DNA of 64,000 nt from Streptomyces sp. CNQ-509 (lineage in GTDB: Bacteria; Actinomycetota; Actinomycetes; Streptomycetales; Streptomycetaceae). The position numbers and the translations under genes are program-made. A model generated the notes under the pieces. That model had not been told where the DNA came from. It did no database searches and saw nothing but the letters and a program-made list of their open reading frames with translations. Location of the stretch: NCBI RefSeq assembly GCF_001011035.1, contig NZ_CP011492.1, positions 5,563,001-5,627,000 of the forward strand. The letters are read 5' to 3'. Of the stretch, positions 35,011 through 43,169 are shown piece after piece. Each line of letters starts with the position of its first letter. Positions within the stretch are counted from its first letter, which is position 1.

Positions 35011-36549
35011 TTATGCGGTCTTCGTCTCCTCGGACAGCTCCTCCGGCTCCCCGTCCGCCTTCTCCTCCGCGGGCTCCTCCGCGGGCGTGGGCAGCGGGCC
35101 GCCGCGCAGCAGCAGACCGGAGACGACCGCGCCGATCGCGAAGAGGGCCGTGCACCACCAGAACACCGTGGTGTAGCCGTCGATCGCCGCGAGGTCGAGC
35201 TGGCTCTGCGACGGCTGCCCCTGCACGTTGCTCTCCAGCCAGTTGCCGGTGGCGGTGGCGGCGATCGTGTTGAGCAGCGCCGTGCCGACCGCGCCGCCGA
35301 GCTGCTGGCCGGTGTTGACGCAGGCCGAGGCGATCCCCGCGTCCCTGGGCTCCACGCCCGAGGTGCCGGTGCGCAGCGCCGCGGCGTAGATGAAGCCCAT
35401 GCCGAGGCCGACGACCATGAGCGGGCCGAGCAGGTGGGTCACGTAGCCCGAGTCCACGCCGATCACGGTCAGCCAGGCCATGCCGAGCGCGCTGAGCACC
35501 AGGCCGAAGGTGACCAGCGGCCGGGGGCCGTACGTCGGCATCAGCTTGATGGCGCCGGCGCTCGCCCCCACGGTCGTGCACACGACCATCGGCAGCAGCG
35601 CGACGCCCGAGGTGATCGCCGAGTAGTCGAGGTTGGTCTGCATGTAGTAGATGAGGAACAGCATCACGCCGAACATGCCGGTCCCGACGAGCAGCACCGT
35701 GAAGTACGCGCCGCCGCGGTTGCGGTCGAGCAGGATCCTGGGCGGCAGCAGCGGGTTGGCGGCGCGCGTCTGCGAGAACGCGAAGACGAGGAGCAGGACG
35801 CCGCCGAGCGCGAGGACGCCCCACGTCGAGGTCGTGCCCCAGCCCTCGTCGGCGGCGTTGGCGAAGCCGTAGACGAGGCAGAACATGCCGCCCGACGCCA
35901 GCACCACGCCCGGGACGTCCAGCTTGGCACCCGTCCTGGTCTCCCGCTGCATCAGCATGACGCTGCCGGCGAAGGCGACGACGGCGAAGACGAGGTTGAC
36001 GTACATGCACCAGCGCCAGTTCAGCGCGGAGACCAGCGCGCCGCCGAGGATGAGCCCCAGGCCCGCACCGCTGGCCGCGACCGCGCTGTAGATGCCGAAC
36101 GCCTTGGCCTTCTCCTTCGGGTCGTGGAAGGTGGTGGCCAGCAGCGCCAGACAGGCGGGCGCGAGCATTGAGGCGAAGGCGCCCTGGCAGGCGCGGGCCG
36201 TCACCAGCATCTCGAAGTTGGTCGCGGCCCCGCCGACGGCGGAGGCGCCGGCGAAGCCGGTGAGCCCGATGAGGAAGCTTTCCTTGCGGCCGATGATGTC
36301 GGACAGCCGCCCGCTGAACAGCAGCAGGCTGCCGAACGGCAGCGCGTAGGCGGTCACGATCCACTGCCGGTCGGAGTCGGAGAACTCCAGCGCTTCCTGC
36401 GCCGACGGCAGGGCGAGGTTCATCACGGTCAGATCGAGGCCGACCATGAGATAGGCGGTGCAGATGACGGCGAGGATGAGCCACCGCCGGGGATCCCCGA
36501 GCGCTTCCGAGCCCGGCCCGCCCGCTGGGGCTGCGCTCCGTGTTTCCAT
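35011..36549 (-). CDS. DHA2-family MFS exporter 2
   Basis: This 512-residue 14-helix transporter is a paralogue of the one at 23052. It keeps the family motifs: LDLTVMNLALP in helix 1, RQWIVTAYALPFGSLLLFSGRLSDIIGRKE with an intact motif A, and motif C ASGAGLGLILGG. The C-terminus is acidic (about 20 residues rich in E). The ATG at 36549 follows CAGGAGATGATC; an alternative start is two codons upstream. It probably exports the product or intermediates. It heads the group exporter 2, haloperoxidase 2, cis-prenyltransferase, haloperoxidase 1 on the minus strand. The 256 bp upstream carry no recognised gene and presumably its promoter. Confidence 0.87.
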   Translation of the reverse strand: METRSAAPAGGPGSEALGDPRRWLILAVICTAYLMVGLDLTVMNLALPSAQEALEFSDSDRQWIVTAYALPFGSLLLFSGRLSDIIGRKESFLIGLTGFAGASAVGGAATNFEMLVTARACQGAFASMLAPACLALLATTFHDPKEKAKAFGIYSAVAASGAGLGLILGGALVSALNWRWCMYVNLVFAVVAFAGSVMLMQRETRTGAKLDVPGVVLASGGMFCLVYGFANAADEGWGTTSTWGVLALGGVLLLVFAFSQTRAANPLLPPRILLDRNRGGAYFTVLLVGTGMFGVMLFLIYYMQTNLDYSAITSGVALLPMVVCTTVGASAGAIKLMPTYGPRPLVTFGLVLSALGMAWLTVIGVDSGYVTHLLGPLMVVGLGMGFIYAAALRTGTSGVEPRDAGIASACVNTGQQLGGAVGTALLNTIAATATGNWLESNVQGQPSQSQLDLAAIDGYTTVFWWCTALFAIGAVVSGLLLRGGPLPTPAEEPAEEKADGEPEELSEETKTA

Positions 36550-36805
36550 GATCATCTCCTGGTGCCATCGGTCGTACCTGGGGGGTGTCACACATAGGAC
36601 GGGCACGACGGGTCGGCGCGTGACATGACGATCGATCGGAACCGGCCAGACTCGCGGGTGTGCGGCGGCAGGTGACGTGCTCCGGCGCCCCTGCCGCGGG
36701 GCCCTCCCGGCGCGTGCCCGCTGTCGCACGGGCCGGAAGGCCCCGGCTGCATGCCGGTGCGCGGCGGCAGGCTACGGGCCCGGGGAGGGCACGTGCCGCC
36801 GGGTA

Positions 36806-38377
36806 TCAGTCCTCGACCTCACCCTTGATGTGCTTCTGCACGAACTCGTGGGCCATGTCGCCGAACTGCTCCCCGAAGGCGATGGACGTCTCGACCGTCT
36901 TGCGGAAGTGCACCCCGCCCCACACGCGGCTGGCGCCGCACTTCTGCGTGAAGTCGGTCCAGGTGGGGAAGTGCAGTTCGATGTCCTTCGCGGGGACGAC
37001 GCCGGGCTCCGTCCGCGTCGAGCCTGCCGGGAACGTGAACTTCCAGTCCAGCTCGTCGGAGCCGAAGTAGCGCCGCGCGCACTGGGACGCCGCGGAGCAC
37101 AGCGTCGTGGAGCCCGACGGGTACTCCGGGTGGTCGCCCACCGGGAGATAGCTGGACCATTCCCCGGCGGGCATGTCGTCGACCGTCCCCATGCCGGGGC
37201 CGCCCCAGGAGGTCACCTTCTTCTTGCCGTAGACGTGCTGGATCACCGTGACCGGCCGCGCCGCGTCGTACTTGGTCTTCTCGTTCCAGACGGCGATCAG
37301 CGGGTCGAACGTCGCCAGCAGGTGCTCCAGGATGAAGTGCGCCCAGCCCTGCACGCCCAGCTCGCCGTTCTGGTCGTGCTTCCGCGCGATGACCAGCGCC
37401 GAGTGGCCGATTCCCCAGATCTTGTTGTCCATGACCTCGGCGATGGCCTTCTGCTCGTCGGTGAGCGCGGCCGACGCCTCCAGGACCTCGTCCGCGGAGC
37501 GCTTGAAGTCCCGGGGCCGGGTGTGGTCGACGTGCTTGGGCGGCGGGACGGTGAACTCGCGCGGGTCGGCGTAGATGTGGGGCTTCACCATCCGCATCTG
37601 CGGGGTGACGAAGTGCTGGGCCACCCAGATGCCCAGGTCGCCGGGACCGCCGCCGACGCGGCGGCCGTTGTGGGCCTGGAGCTGCGGCTGCCAGCGCGAG
37701 GGGTTGACGACGTCGAAGGCGGTGTTCACGGGCCGGTAGCCGGTGTAGTCCGCCCAGGGCCTGGGGTTGTACTTGCGGCCGCCGTCGTGACCGAGGAAGT
37801 TCATGCCGTCGTTCTTGAGGGCCTCGAAGACGGACTTGCCGGCGATGTTACCGACACCGACCGGGTCGGCCGGATCCATCGAGTCGTCGTCGGGGTCCAG
37901 GCCGATGCTGGTCAGCAGGTCCCGCATGGGCTTGACCCGGCTCGGGATCACCTGCTTGACCAACTGGTACTGGGAGTAGATACAGGCGATGTTCATGTTC
38001 CGGTTGGTGGCGGACTCGCTGGACGGACGGCGGGGAATCCGGGAGTGCACACCGACCGCGGTCTCATGGTAGGGCGCCACCGCGTCGAACCACCCGAGAC
38101 CCGTCAGGTGGTTGATCCAGAGGAACACCGTGACGTCCATCGGGCCGAAGATCTCCGACGAGGGGGAGATCCCGGCGCCGTCGTCCTCGGGCTGGAACCA
38201 CTCGATGTAGTTGTCCTTGTCAAGGTCGAACTCTGCCTGGGCCGCCTTGCCGCCCTCGGCGGCGGCGGCCGTGCCGGCGTGACCCAGGGGGAGCAGCGCG
38301 GCGGCGGAGGCACCGCCGATGAGCAGCGACCTGCGCCGCGGGGAGAAGCCTGAGACAGGAGAGTGTCCGGTCGTCAT
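36806..38377 (-). CDS. Vanadium-dependent haloperoxidase homologue 3
   Basis: This 523-residue protein has a Tat-like start (SPRRRSLLIGGASAAALLPLG) and the complete set of family residues: K-x6-R in KTKYDAAR, PSGST, and R-x5-H in RVWGGVH with His490. It is more distant from copies 1 and 2 than they look from each other, with a longer N-terminal insert (YIEWFQPEDDGAG) and a different middle helix (GVQGWAHFILEHLLATFDP). It probably performs a separate halogenation or oxidative cyclisation. The ATG at 38377 was taken because the signal peptide starts there. It is downstream of prenyltransferase 1 and preceded by an 11-bp stem hairpin, so it may be read from the prenyltransferase promoter. Confidence 0.9.
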   Translation of the reverse strand: MTTGHSPVSGFSPRRRSLLIGGASAAALLPLGHAGTAAAAEGGKAAQAEFDLDKDNYIEWFQPEDDGAGISPSSEIFGPMDVTVFLWINHLTGLGWFDAVAPYHETAVGVHSRIPRRPSSESATNRNMNIACIYSQYQLVKQVIPSRVKPMRDLLTSIGLDPDDDSMDPADPVGVGNIAGKSVFEALKNDGMNFLGHDGGRKYNPRPWADYTGYRPVNTAFDVVNPSRWQPQLQAHNGRRVGGGPGDLGIWVAQHFVTPQMRMVKPHIYADPREFTVPPPKHVDHTRPRDFKRSADEVLEASAALTDEQKAIAEVMDNKIWGIGHSALVIARKHDQNGELGVQGWAHFILEHLLATFDPLIAVWNEKTKYDAARPVTVIQHVYGKKKVTSWGGPGMGTVDDMPAGEWSSYLPVGDHPEYPSGSTTLCSAASQCARRYFGSDELDWKFTFPAGSTRTEPGVVPAKDIELHFPTWTDFTQKCGASRVWGGVHFRKTVETSIAFGEQFGDMAHEFVQKHIKGEVED

Positions 38378-38416
38378 GTGCCGTCCTTGTCCTTGAGAGG
38401 GGATTCCTTGCATGGC

Positions 38417-38452
38417 AGAAGGCACGGCCCGCCGGAACGGACCGTGCCTTCT
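38417..38452 (-). terminator. Hairpin between prenyltransferase 1 and haloperoxidase 3
   Basis: An 11-bp perfect stem (arm AGAAGGCACGG) with a 14-nt loop lies between the two minus-strand genes. It may terminate or attenuate transcription into the haloperoxidase gene. Confidence 0.65.
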
Positions 38453-38523
38453 GAGATCGAGGGCCGGCTCAGCCAGTCATGCGCGCCGGAGAACGGGGGC
38501 GGGTCAGGTCCCCGGGTTCATCC

Positions 38524-39435
38524 CTACCGCTTGTGCGTCTCCATCAGCCGCACCGGTTCGTACCCGGCGGAAAGCTGGTAGTACGCGCAGACGTCGATGA
38601 ATTCCCCGTCGGGGAACCATTTGACGCCGAAGAGGTTCAGACGCTCACCGGGATAGGCATACGGGGCGTTCGTCGCGAACCGCGCGATGTGCGGCTCTAT
38701 GGGCGCGGGCACCGCCGCCGGATCCAGGCCGCGGCCCGGCGGCGGGGCGAATGCGACCCGTACGATCCGTGAGGAGTCCCAGCGGAAGGTGATGTTGGCC
38801 CGCATCGACCTGCTGGCGAACTCCAGCATGCCCTCGTCCGCGTCGTACAGCCCGATTTCGCGCAGCATGGCACGGAGCGCGCTCGGTTCCGGACGGCCGT
38901 CCGGGGTGAACTGGAAATACAGGTTCATCGTCTGCCGCTTGTAGTCGACCCCGACCATCGCGACTTCGTCGAGGCCGTAGCGGGCGAAGAGGCCCGCGTT
39001 GTCGGCCACGGCGTGCGACACGGACGGGACCTCGGCCAGCTTCGCCACCGGCTGCAGGTCCTGCGGGAAGTGCGCGTAGAGCTTCTTGAAGCCGCCGGTG
39101 ACACCGCAGTCGACGAAGTGCTCCCTGATGGTCCAGCGCCCCTGCAGATCGGAGAGCAGGGAGTGGACGGGGTGGTCCGTGGGTTCGAGGAAGCCGTGCG
39201 CCACCGCGTGCGGATACGGGTCGCCCAGTCCCGGAGAGGCGGTGAAGCTGTAGTCGAGTTCTCCCGCGTGCCGCCCTCCGGTCTGCAGACTGAGGACAAG
39301 CAGAGCGTCCTCGATCGACTCGCCGAAGGTGCTCAGCAGGGGCCAGACCTTCTCCCGGGAACAGGCCACACCCACTAAGTGGGCCGACTCTTCGATGGCC
39401 GAGTAAACCCTTTCGAGTTCGACAGCTCCGGACAT
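38524..39435 (-). CDS. ABBA aromatic prenyltransferase 1 (NphB/CloQ superfamily)
   Basis: This 303-residue protein has the length and start (ELERVYSAIEESAHLVGVACSREKV) of soluble ABBA prenyltransferases such as NphB and Fnq26. The repeated alpha-beta-beta-alpha units show in LDYSFTASPGLGDPY, GGFKKLYAHFPQDL, VDYKRQTMNLYFQF and YYQLSAGYEPV. It lacks DDxxD motifs, as expected for this fold. It should transfer a prenyl group to a carbon of the THN-derived naphthol. The ATG at 39435 has a GGAGGA ribosome site. Its promoter module is shared with the THN synthase gene, and a leader hairpin lies between promoter and start. It is clearly homologous to prenyltransferase 2 but strongly diverged, so the two likely act at different positions or on different donors. 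Confidence 0.87.
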   Translation of the reverse strand: MSGAVELERVYSAIEESAHLVGVACSREKVWPLLSTFGESIEDALLVLSLQTGGRHAGELDYSFTASPGLGDPYPHAVAHGFLEPTDHPVHSLLSDLQGRWTIREHFVDCGVTGGFKKLYAHFPQDLQPVAKLAEVPSVSHAVADNAGLFARYGLDEVAMVGVDYKRQTMNLYFQFTPDGRPEPSALRAMLREIGLYDADEGMLEFASRSMRANITFRWDSSRIVRVAFAPPPGRGLDPAAVPAPIEPHIARFATNAPYAYPGERLNLFGVKWFPDGEFIDVCAYYQLSAGYEPVRLMETHKR

Positions 39436-39548
39436 GATGCGTGCGTCCTCCAGTCTGAAGGTGAGCGCTGGTGTGAGCAGGAAGTCCGGATGGGCGGACC
39501 GCGGCGGGCCCGGGACTTCTCCCGGCTGAAGACAGGGGCGGCGAAACC

Positions 39549-39565
39549 CCGCACCGCGGGTGCGG
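39549..39565 (-). promoter_or_regulatory. Leader hairpin upstream of prenyltransferase 1
   Basis: A 7-bp stem (CCGCACC/GGTGCGG) with a 3-nt loop followed by GGTTTC on the minus strand lies in the untranslated leader, between the promoter and the start codon. It resembles the longer leader hairpin of the THN synthase gene. Confidence 0.45.
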
Positions 39566-39611
39566 AGACGCGTCAACGCCACGAAGGGCGGACTCCAGCG
39601 GTGCAATCATA

Positions 39612-39640
39612 TGTATAGGTTCTTCGCCTCTGGTCGTCAA
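39612..39640 (-). promoter_or_regulatory. Promoter of prenyltransferase 1 (module shared with THN synthase)
   Basis: On the minus strand TTGACG (39640-39635) and TATACA (39617-39612) are separated by 17 bp, with GGCGAAGAAC just upstream of the -10. The same arrangement, including downstream GAGTCCGCCCTTCG, occurs before the THN synthase gene. Confidence 0.65.
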
Positions 39641-39768
39641 GGCCCCGGCGGCCCCGCGCCACCCGGATGCGACGGCACCGGTCCGTGTCCTGCCGCGTCG
39701 CCCGGCAGAACCCGGACCGGCACCCGGTGCCCGCGCCGGGATCGGCGACCCGGGCCGGCACCGGTCGG

Positions 39769-40842
39769 TCACCGGACCTTCGTGGCGGAGAGGAGGGCCG
39801 GCACCGGGATGACGTCCTTCGGCAGTTCGGCGGGGTCCTTGGTGATCGCCTTCGTCACCTCGAACCCGCACTCCTCCAGCCAGCTCCGGTAGACCGACAG
39901 CTTCTGCGGGCCGCCCTGGCCCATGGTGCAGCCGATGAAGAAGGCCGGGAAGAAGTCGACGTTGTAGTTGTCGGTGTCCGTGAGGTTCTCGGGGTACACC
40001 GGGACCAGCACGTTGACCTCGCCGCCGACCGGCAGCGACCGGTTGACGCCGGTGAGGATCCGGATCACGTCGTCCTTGTCGAACATGTCCAGGAAGTGCT
40101 TGATGAGAACGACGTCGAAGCCCTGCGGGATCTCCTCGAAGACGTTGCCGCCGATGAACGAGCAGTGTTCCGCCACGCCGTGCGCCCGGAAGTTCTCCAG
40201 GGCCTCCTCCTCCTTCTCCGGCAGGTCGAACGTCGTCACCCGGAGCCCGGGGGAGGCCTTCGACTCGTAGGCGTGGATCGCCCCGAGACCCGTGTTCCCG
40301 GCGAGGTCGAGCACCTGGGCGCCCGCCGCGATGTCGACGTTCCCGAAGAACCAGGGGTCGATGTTGGCGGTGACGTTGTCCATCAACGTCCCCCAGGACT
40401 CCCGGAGGTCCTTGTGCTCGGCCACGGCGTCGTACATGGTGCCCTCGGTGACGCCGTAGAACTCCTTGAGGCCGACGAGCGTGCCGGTCCGCGCGCTCTC
40501 GGTGAGGTGGAAGAGCTGCCTGAGCGCCACCACCTTGATCATGTTCATGTAGGTGAGCGCGCGCTTCAGGTCGCGCTCGGGAACCTCGCCGAGCGCGTCG
40601 AGGGTGTACGTGCCGGACGCCTCGTCGCGCGCGACGAAGCCCTCCTTGATGAGCAGGAAGAGAAGCTGCTCCACGGCGTCGGGCTTGGTGCCCACCGCGG
40701 CGCCGAGGTCGGCCGCGGTCATGCCGGGCTTGTCGCGCAGTGCGTCGATGATGCCGAGCTCGAAACAGGACAGGAGGGTCATAAACCGGGTGGGGCCCAC
40801 CATGTAGTCGCGGATGCGCGCGAGTGTGGCTCCTTGTGTCAT
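39769..40842 (-). CDS. SAM-dependent methyltransferase, NapB5-like
   Basis: This 357-residue protein has the plan of plant-type small-molecule O-methyltransferases: an N-terminal winged-helix dimerisation domain (about 1-110) and a C-terminal Rossmann domain with the SAM motif VLDLAGNTGLG at 177-187. The usual catalytic histidine region (L-x-x-V-L-H-D-W) reads IKHFLDMFD, so the general base of classical O-methyltransferases seems absent. This, with the cluster context, suggests C-methylation of the tetrahydroxynaphthalene ring, as proposed for NapB5. It is the last gene of the group THN synthase, Idi, methyltransferase, 45 bp after idi. O-methylation cannot be excluded. Confidence 0.8.
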   Translation of the reverse strand: MTQGATLARIRDYMVGPTRFMTLLSCFELGIIDALRDKPGMTAADLGAAVGTKPDAVEQLLFLLIKEGFVARDEASGTYTLDALGEVPERDLKRALTYMNMIKVVALRQLFHLTESARTGTLVGLKEFYGVTEGTMYDAVAEHKDLRESWGTLMDNVTANIDPWFFGNVDIAAGAQVLDLAGNTGLGAIHAYESKASPGLRVTTFDLPEKEEEALENFRAHGVAEHCSFIGGNVFEEIPQGFDVVLIKHFLDMFDKDDVIRILTGVNRSLPVGGEVNVLVPVYPENLTDTDNYNVDFFPAFFIGCTMGQGGPQKLSVYRSWLEECGFEVTKAITKDPAELPKDVIPVPALLSATKVR

Positions 40843-40887
40843 TTCTCTGGCTCCCTTCGAGTTGGTCGTCTCCCGCGGGCGGCGGCG

Positions 40888-41460
40888 CTACGCGGTCGCC
40901 AGGCCGGCCGCCTGCGGCAGCCGGTCGGCGGCGTTGGTGGCCACCGCGAGCACGCCGCCCAGCCAGGGCGAGTAGTCGTCCGGGCGGGCCGCCAGGTCCG
41001 CGCGGAGTTCCTCCGGCGCGACCCATTGGACGTCGGCGACCTCCGCCGGGTCGGGCTTCAGCGGCACGCCCACCGGCACCAGCCCGACCACGACGTGGTC
41101 GTACTCGTGCTCGACCCGGCCGGTGTGCGGGTCCTCGGCCCGGTAGAGGTACACGCCGGCCTCCTGCAGCGGCACCCCGGGCAGCCCGATCTCCTCGATC
41201 AGCCGCTCGCCGGCGGCGTCGAACAGCGCCTGCCCGGGCGCCGGGTGGCCGCAGCAGGCGTTGGCCCAGCGCAGCGCGAACCGGGTCTTCACCGCGGCCC
41301 GCTGCTGGAGCAGGATGCGGCCCTGCTCGTCCAGCAGCATCACCGAGTACGCCCGGTGCAACCGGCCCGGCGCCGTGTGTGCCTCGGCGACCCGGAGGGA
41401 GCCGAGCGCGGTGCCGCCCGCGTCGACGAGCTCCACCAGTTGCGATTCCCGAGTAAGCAT
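40888..41460 (-). CDS. idi: Isopentenyl-diphosphate delta-isomerase, type I
   Basis: This 190-residue Nudix-fold enzyme interconverts IPP and DMAPP. The metal and active-site cysteine motif appears as RWANACCGHP, the start as LHRAYSVMLLDEQGRILLQQRA and the Nudix-like segment as ERLIEEIGLPG, with WVAPEEL near the C-terminus. The ATG at 41460 has a CAGGAG ribosome site; an in-frame ATG at 41502 would add 14 residues but has none. It lies between the THN synthase and methyltransferase genes and should balance the C5 pools for the cluster's prenyl donors. The motif CCGHP is standard, whereas the preceding W-x-N is spelled WAN. Confidence 0.88.
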   Translation of the reverse strand: MLTRESQLVELVDAGGTALGSLRVAEAHTAPGRLHRAYSVMLLDEQGRILLQQRAAVKTRFALRWANACCGHPAPGQALFDAAGERLIEEIGLPGVPLQEAGVYLYRAEDPHTGRVEHEYDHVVVGLVPVGVPLKPDPAEVADVQWVAPEELRADLAARPDDYSPWLGGVLAVATNAADRLPQAAGLATA

Positions 41461-41550
41461 GACGAGGTCTCCTGCCTCCCGTGGGGAAAGGTTTTCCGGC
41501 ATGCCGGCGCCCTTGCCGCGCATGCCGGTGGTGTACGTGCCGCGGTGGGC

Positions 41551-42618
41551 TCAGTCCGCGTCGTCCGGGGTGTCCCGGCTCCATCTGCCCAGTGCCATCT
41601 CGGCGGTGATGCCGGGGCCGAAGCCCGCGATCACGCCCGTGGCGTCCGCCTGCGGCGTCTCTTCCTCGATCAGCCGGCGCAGGGCGTCGAGGACGACGGC
41701 GCTGGCGATGTTGCCGCGCTCGGTGAGCGTGGCCCAGCTGTGCCGGAACATCTCGCGGTCGACGTCGAGGAACCGCGCGAGGTCGTCCAGGATCCGCGGA
41801 CCGCCGGCGTGGATGATGTAGAAGTCGAGCTTGCCGATGTCCCAGTCGTGGTCGGTGGCGAAGTCCCGCAGCACCGGGGCGAGCGGCTCCATGGTGCCGG
41901 GGACCCGGCGGTCGAGCTGGAAGTGGAAGCCGGTGTCGCGGACGGCGTAGGAGATCCAGTCCTCGGTGTGCGGGATGAGGTACGAGCCGTTGCGCTCCAG
42001 GCCGACGCCGGTGCCGCCCTCGCCGCGGACGACGGCGGCGGCGACGGCGTCGCCGAAGAGCCCGTCGGAGAGCAGCGAGCCGATGTCGTCGTCGCCCGGC
42101 TGGTAGCAGAGCGAGCACAGCTCGCACGAGACGATGAGGACGTTGCCGCCGGGGTGGGCCAGACAGAAGTCGTGGGCCCGGTTGATCGCCGCCCCGCCGG
42201 CGGCGCAGCCGAGCTGGGCGATGGGGATCTGGCGGGTGTCGGAGCGGAAGCCCATCGTGTTGATCAGCCAGGCGGTGAGCGATGGCATCAGGAACCCGGT
42301 GCACGACACGTAGACGATCGCGTCGATGTCGCGCGCCGCGACCTCCGCGTTGGCCAGCGCCTCCTCAATGACCTCGGGGCAGCGCTTCTTGGACTCGGCT
42401 TCGTAGACGCGGTTGCGTTCTTCGAATCCGGGGTGCGCGAGGGTTTTTTCGATGGGCTGGACGATGTGCCTTTTCCGTACGCCGGTATTCCGGATCAGCC
42501 GCAGTGCCAGCGGAAGCTGCGGCTTCCCACCGTGGACGCGCTGGGCGAACTCCAGCGTCTCTTCCATCGTGATGACATATTCCGGCACGCGCACCGACGG
42601 CTTGCAGAGCCTGGGCAT
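41551..42618 (-). CDS. rppA: 1,3,6,8-tetrahydroxynaphthalene synthase (type III PKS)
   Basis: This 355-residue chalcone-synthase-fold enzyme condenses five malonyl-CoA to THN. The catalytic triad falls at Cys138 (AQLGCAAGG), His270 (FYIIHAGGP) and Asn303 (TERGNIAS), the positions known from Streptomyces RppA/THNS, and Cys106 in VSCTGF is also conserved. It starts at an ATG 150 bp downstream of a strong promoter-like element, with a terminator-like hairpin in the leader. It heads the operon with idi and the methyltransferase. The nearby fused carboxylase probably raises malonyl-CoA, and the hydroxylase and prenyltransferases use the naphthol. A melanin-only role is unlikely in this setting. 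Confidence 0.95.
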   Translation of the reverse strand: MPRLCKPSVRVPEYVITMEETLEFAQRVHGGKPQLPLALRLIRNTGVRKRHIVQPIEKTLAHPGFEERNRVYEAESKKRCPEVIEEALANAEVAARDIDAIVYVSCTGFLMPSLTAWLINTMGFRSDTRQIPIAQLGCAAGGAAINRAHDFCLAHPGGNVLIVSCELCSLCYQPGDDDIGSLLSDGLFGDAVAAAVVRGEGGTGVGLERNGSYLIPHTEDWISYAVRDTGFHFQLDRRVPGTMEPLAPVLRDFATDHDWDIGKLDFYIIHAGGPRILDDLARFLDVDREMFRHSWATLTERGNIASAVVLDALRRLIEEETPQADATGVIAGFGPGITAEMALGRWSRDTPDDAD

Positions 42619-42685
42619 AGGTACCTTCTGTCGTAGAGATCAGACGGCCGGCAGCCGAATTGCGCGCAGGGTTCCCCTGCCACGC

Positions 42686-42714
42686 AAAACCGCAGCGGAC
42701 GTGATCCGCTGCGG
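42686..42714 (-). promoter_or_regulatory. Terminator-like leader hairpin of the THN synthase operon
   Basis: On the minus strand a 10-bp perfect stem (CCGCAGCGGA/TCCGCTGCGG, 5-nt loop) is followed directly by TTTT. It lies between the predicted transcription start (about 42768) and the rppA start codon, so it could act as an attenuator. Leaders with an internal terminator are unusual in this genus. Confidence 0.55.
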
Positions 42715-42774
42715 TGGGGATGTCGTGCGAGATTGGGCACGCCCGCGAAGGGCGGACTCGGAGCGACAAGTATA

Positions 42775-42804
42775 TTTATAGATTCTTCGCCAGCCGGCCG
42801 TCAA
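42775..42804 (-). promoter_or_regulatory. Promoter of the THN synthase operon
   Basis: On the minus strand TTGACG (42804-42799) and TATAAA (42780-42775) are separated by 18 bp, with GGCGAAGAAT before the -10. It is an AT island in GC-rich DNA and nearly matches the promoter of prenyltransferase 1. Confidence 0.7.
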
Positions 42805-42983
42805 GCCCCCGCCGTCGCCGGGGCGGTCGGTCACCCGCGTGACGTGCCACAAGTCACCCACGGTCACGAACCGGAGCGGTGATCCCGCCCGTGACCCACC
42901 GCGTATGCGGACGTGTTCGGTGCGCCGGTGCGGCCGGTTCCGATCCGGTCGCCGCGCCGGCGTGCGGTGCTGTGGCACGGGGT

Positions 42984-43169
42984 TCATTCCGGCTGCATCT
43001 CTTCCAGCGTGGCCGTCACGTCGTCGGGGTGGTAATAGACCCGGCCGATCTGCTTGTAGCGGCGCCAGCGGTGCATGTGGGCGTAGCGGTAGACCGTGCC
43101 CTTGGGTATCCGCCAGATGCTGGCGATGTCGTTCGCCGTCAGACCGGTGCTCGCGAGTTGGTACTTCAT
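42984..43169 (-). CDS. Small helix-turn-helix DNA-binding protein
   Basis: This 61-residue protein is an excisionase/MerR-like single helix-turn-helix: LTANDIASIWRIPKGTVYRYAHMHRW followed by the wing RYKQIGRVYYHPDDV. Its ATG overlaps the stop of the gene at 43166 by four bases (ATGA), so both are co-translated. Such pairs occur in actinobacterial integrative elements and phages. It may act as a local regulator of the divergent or neighbouring cluster genes, but its target is not evident. It lies upstream of the rppA promoter on the same strand. Confidence 0.7.
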   Translation of the reverse strand: MKYQLASTGLTANDIASIWRIPKGTVYRYAHMHRWRRYKQIGRVYYHPDDVTATLEEMQPE

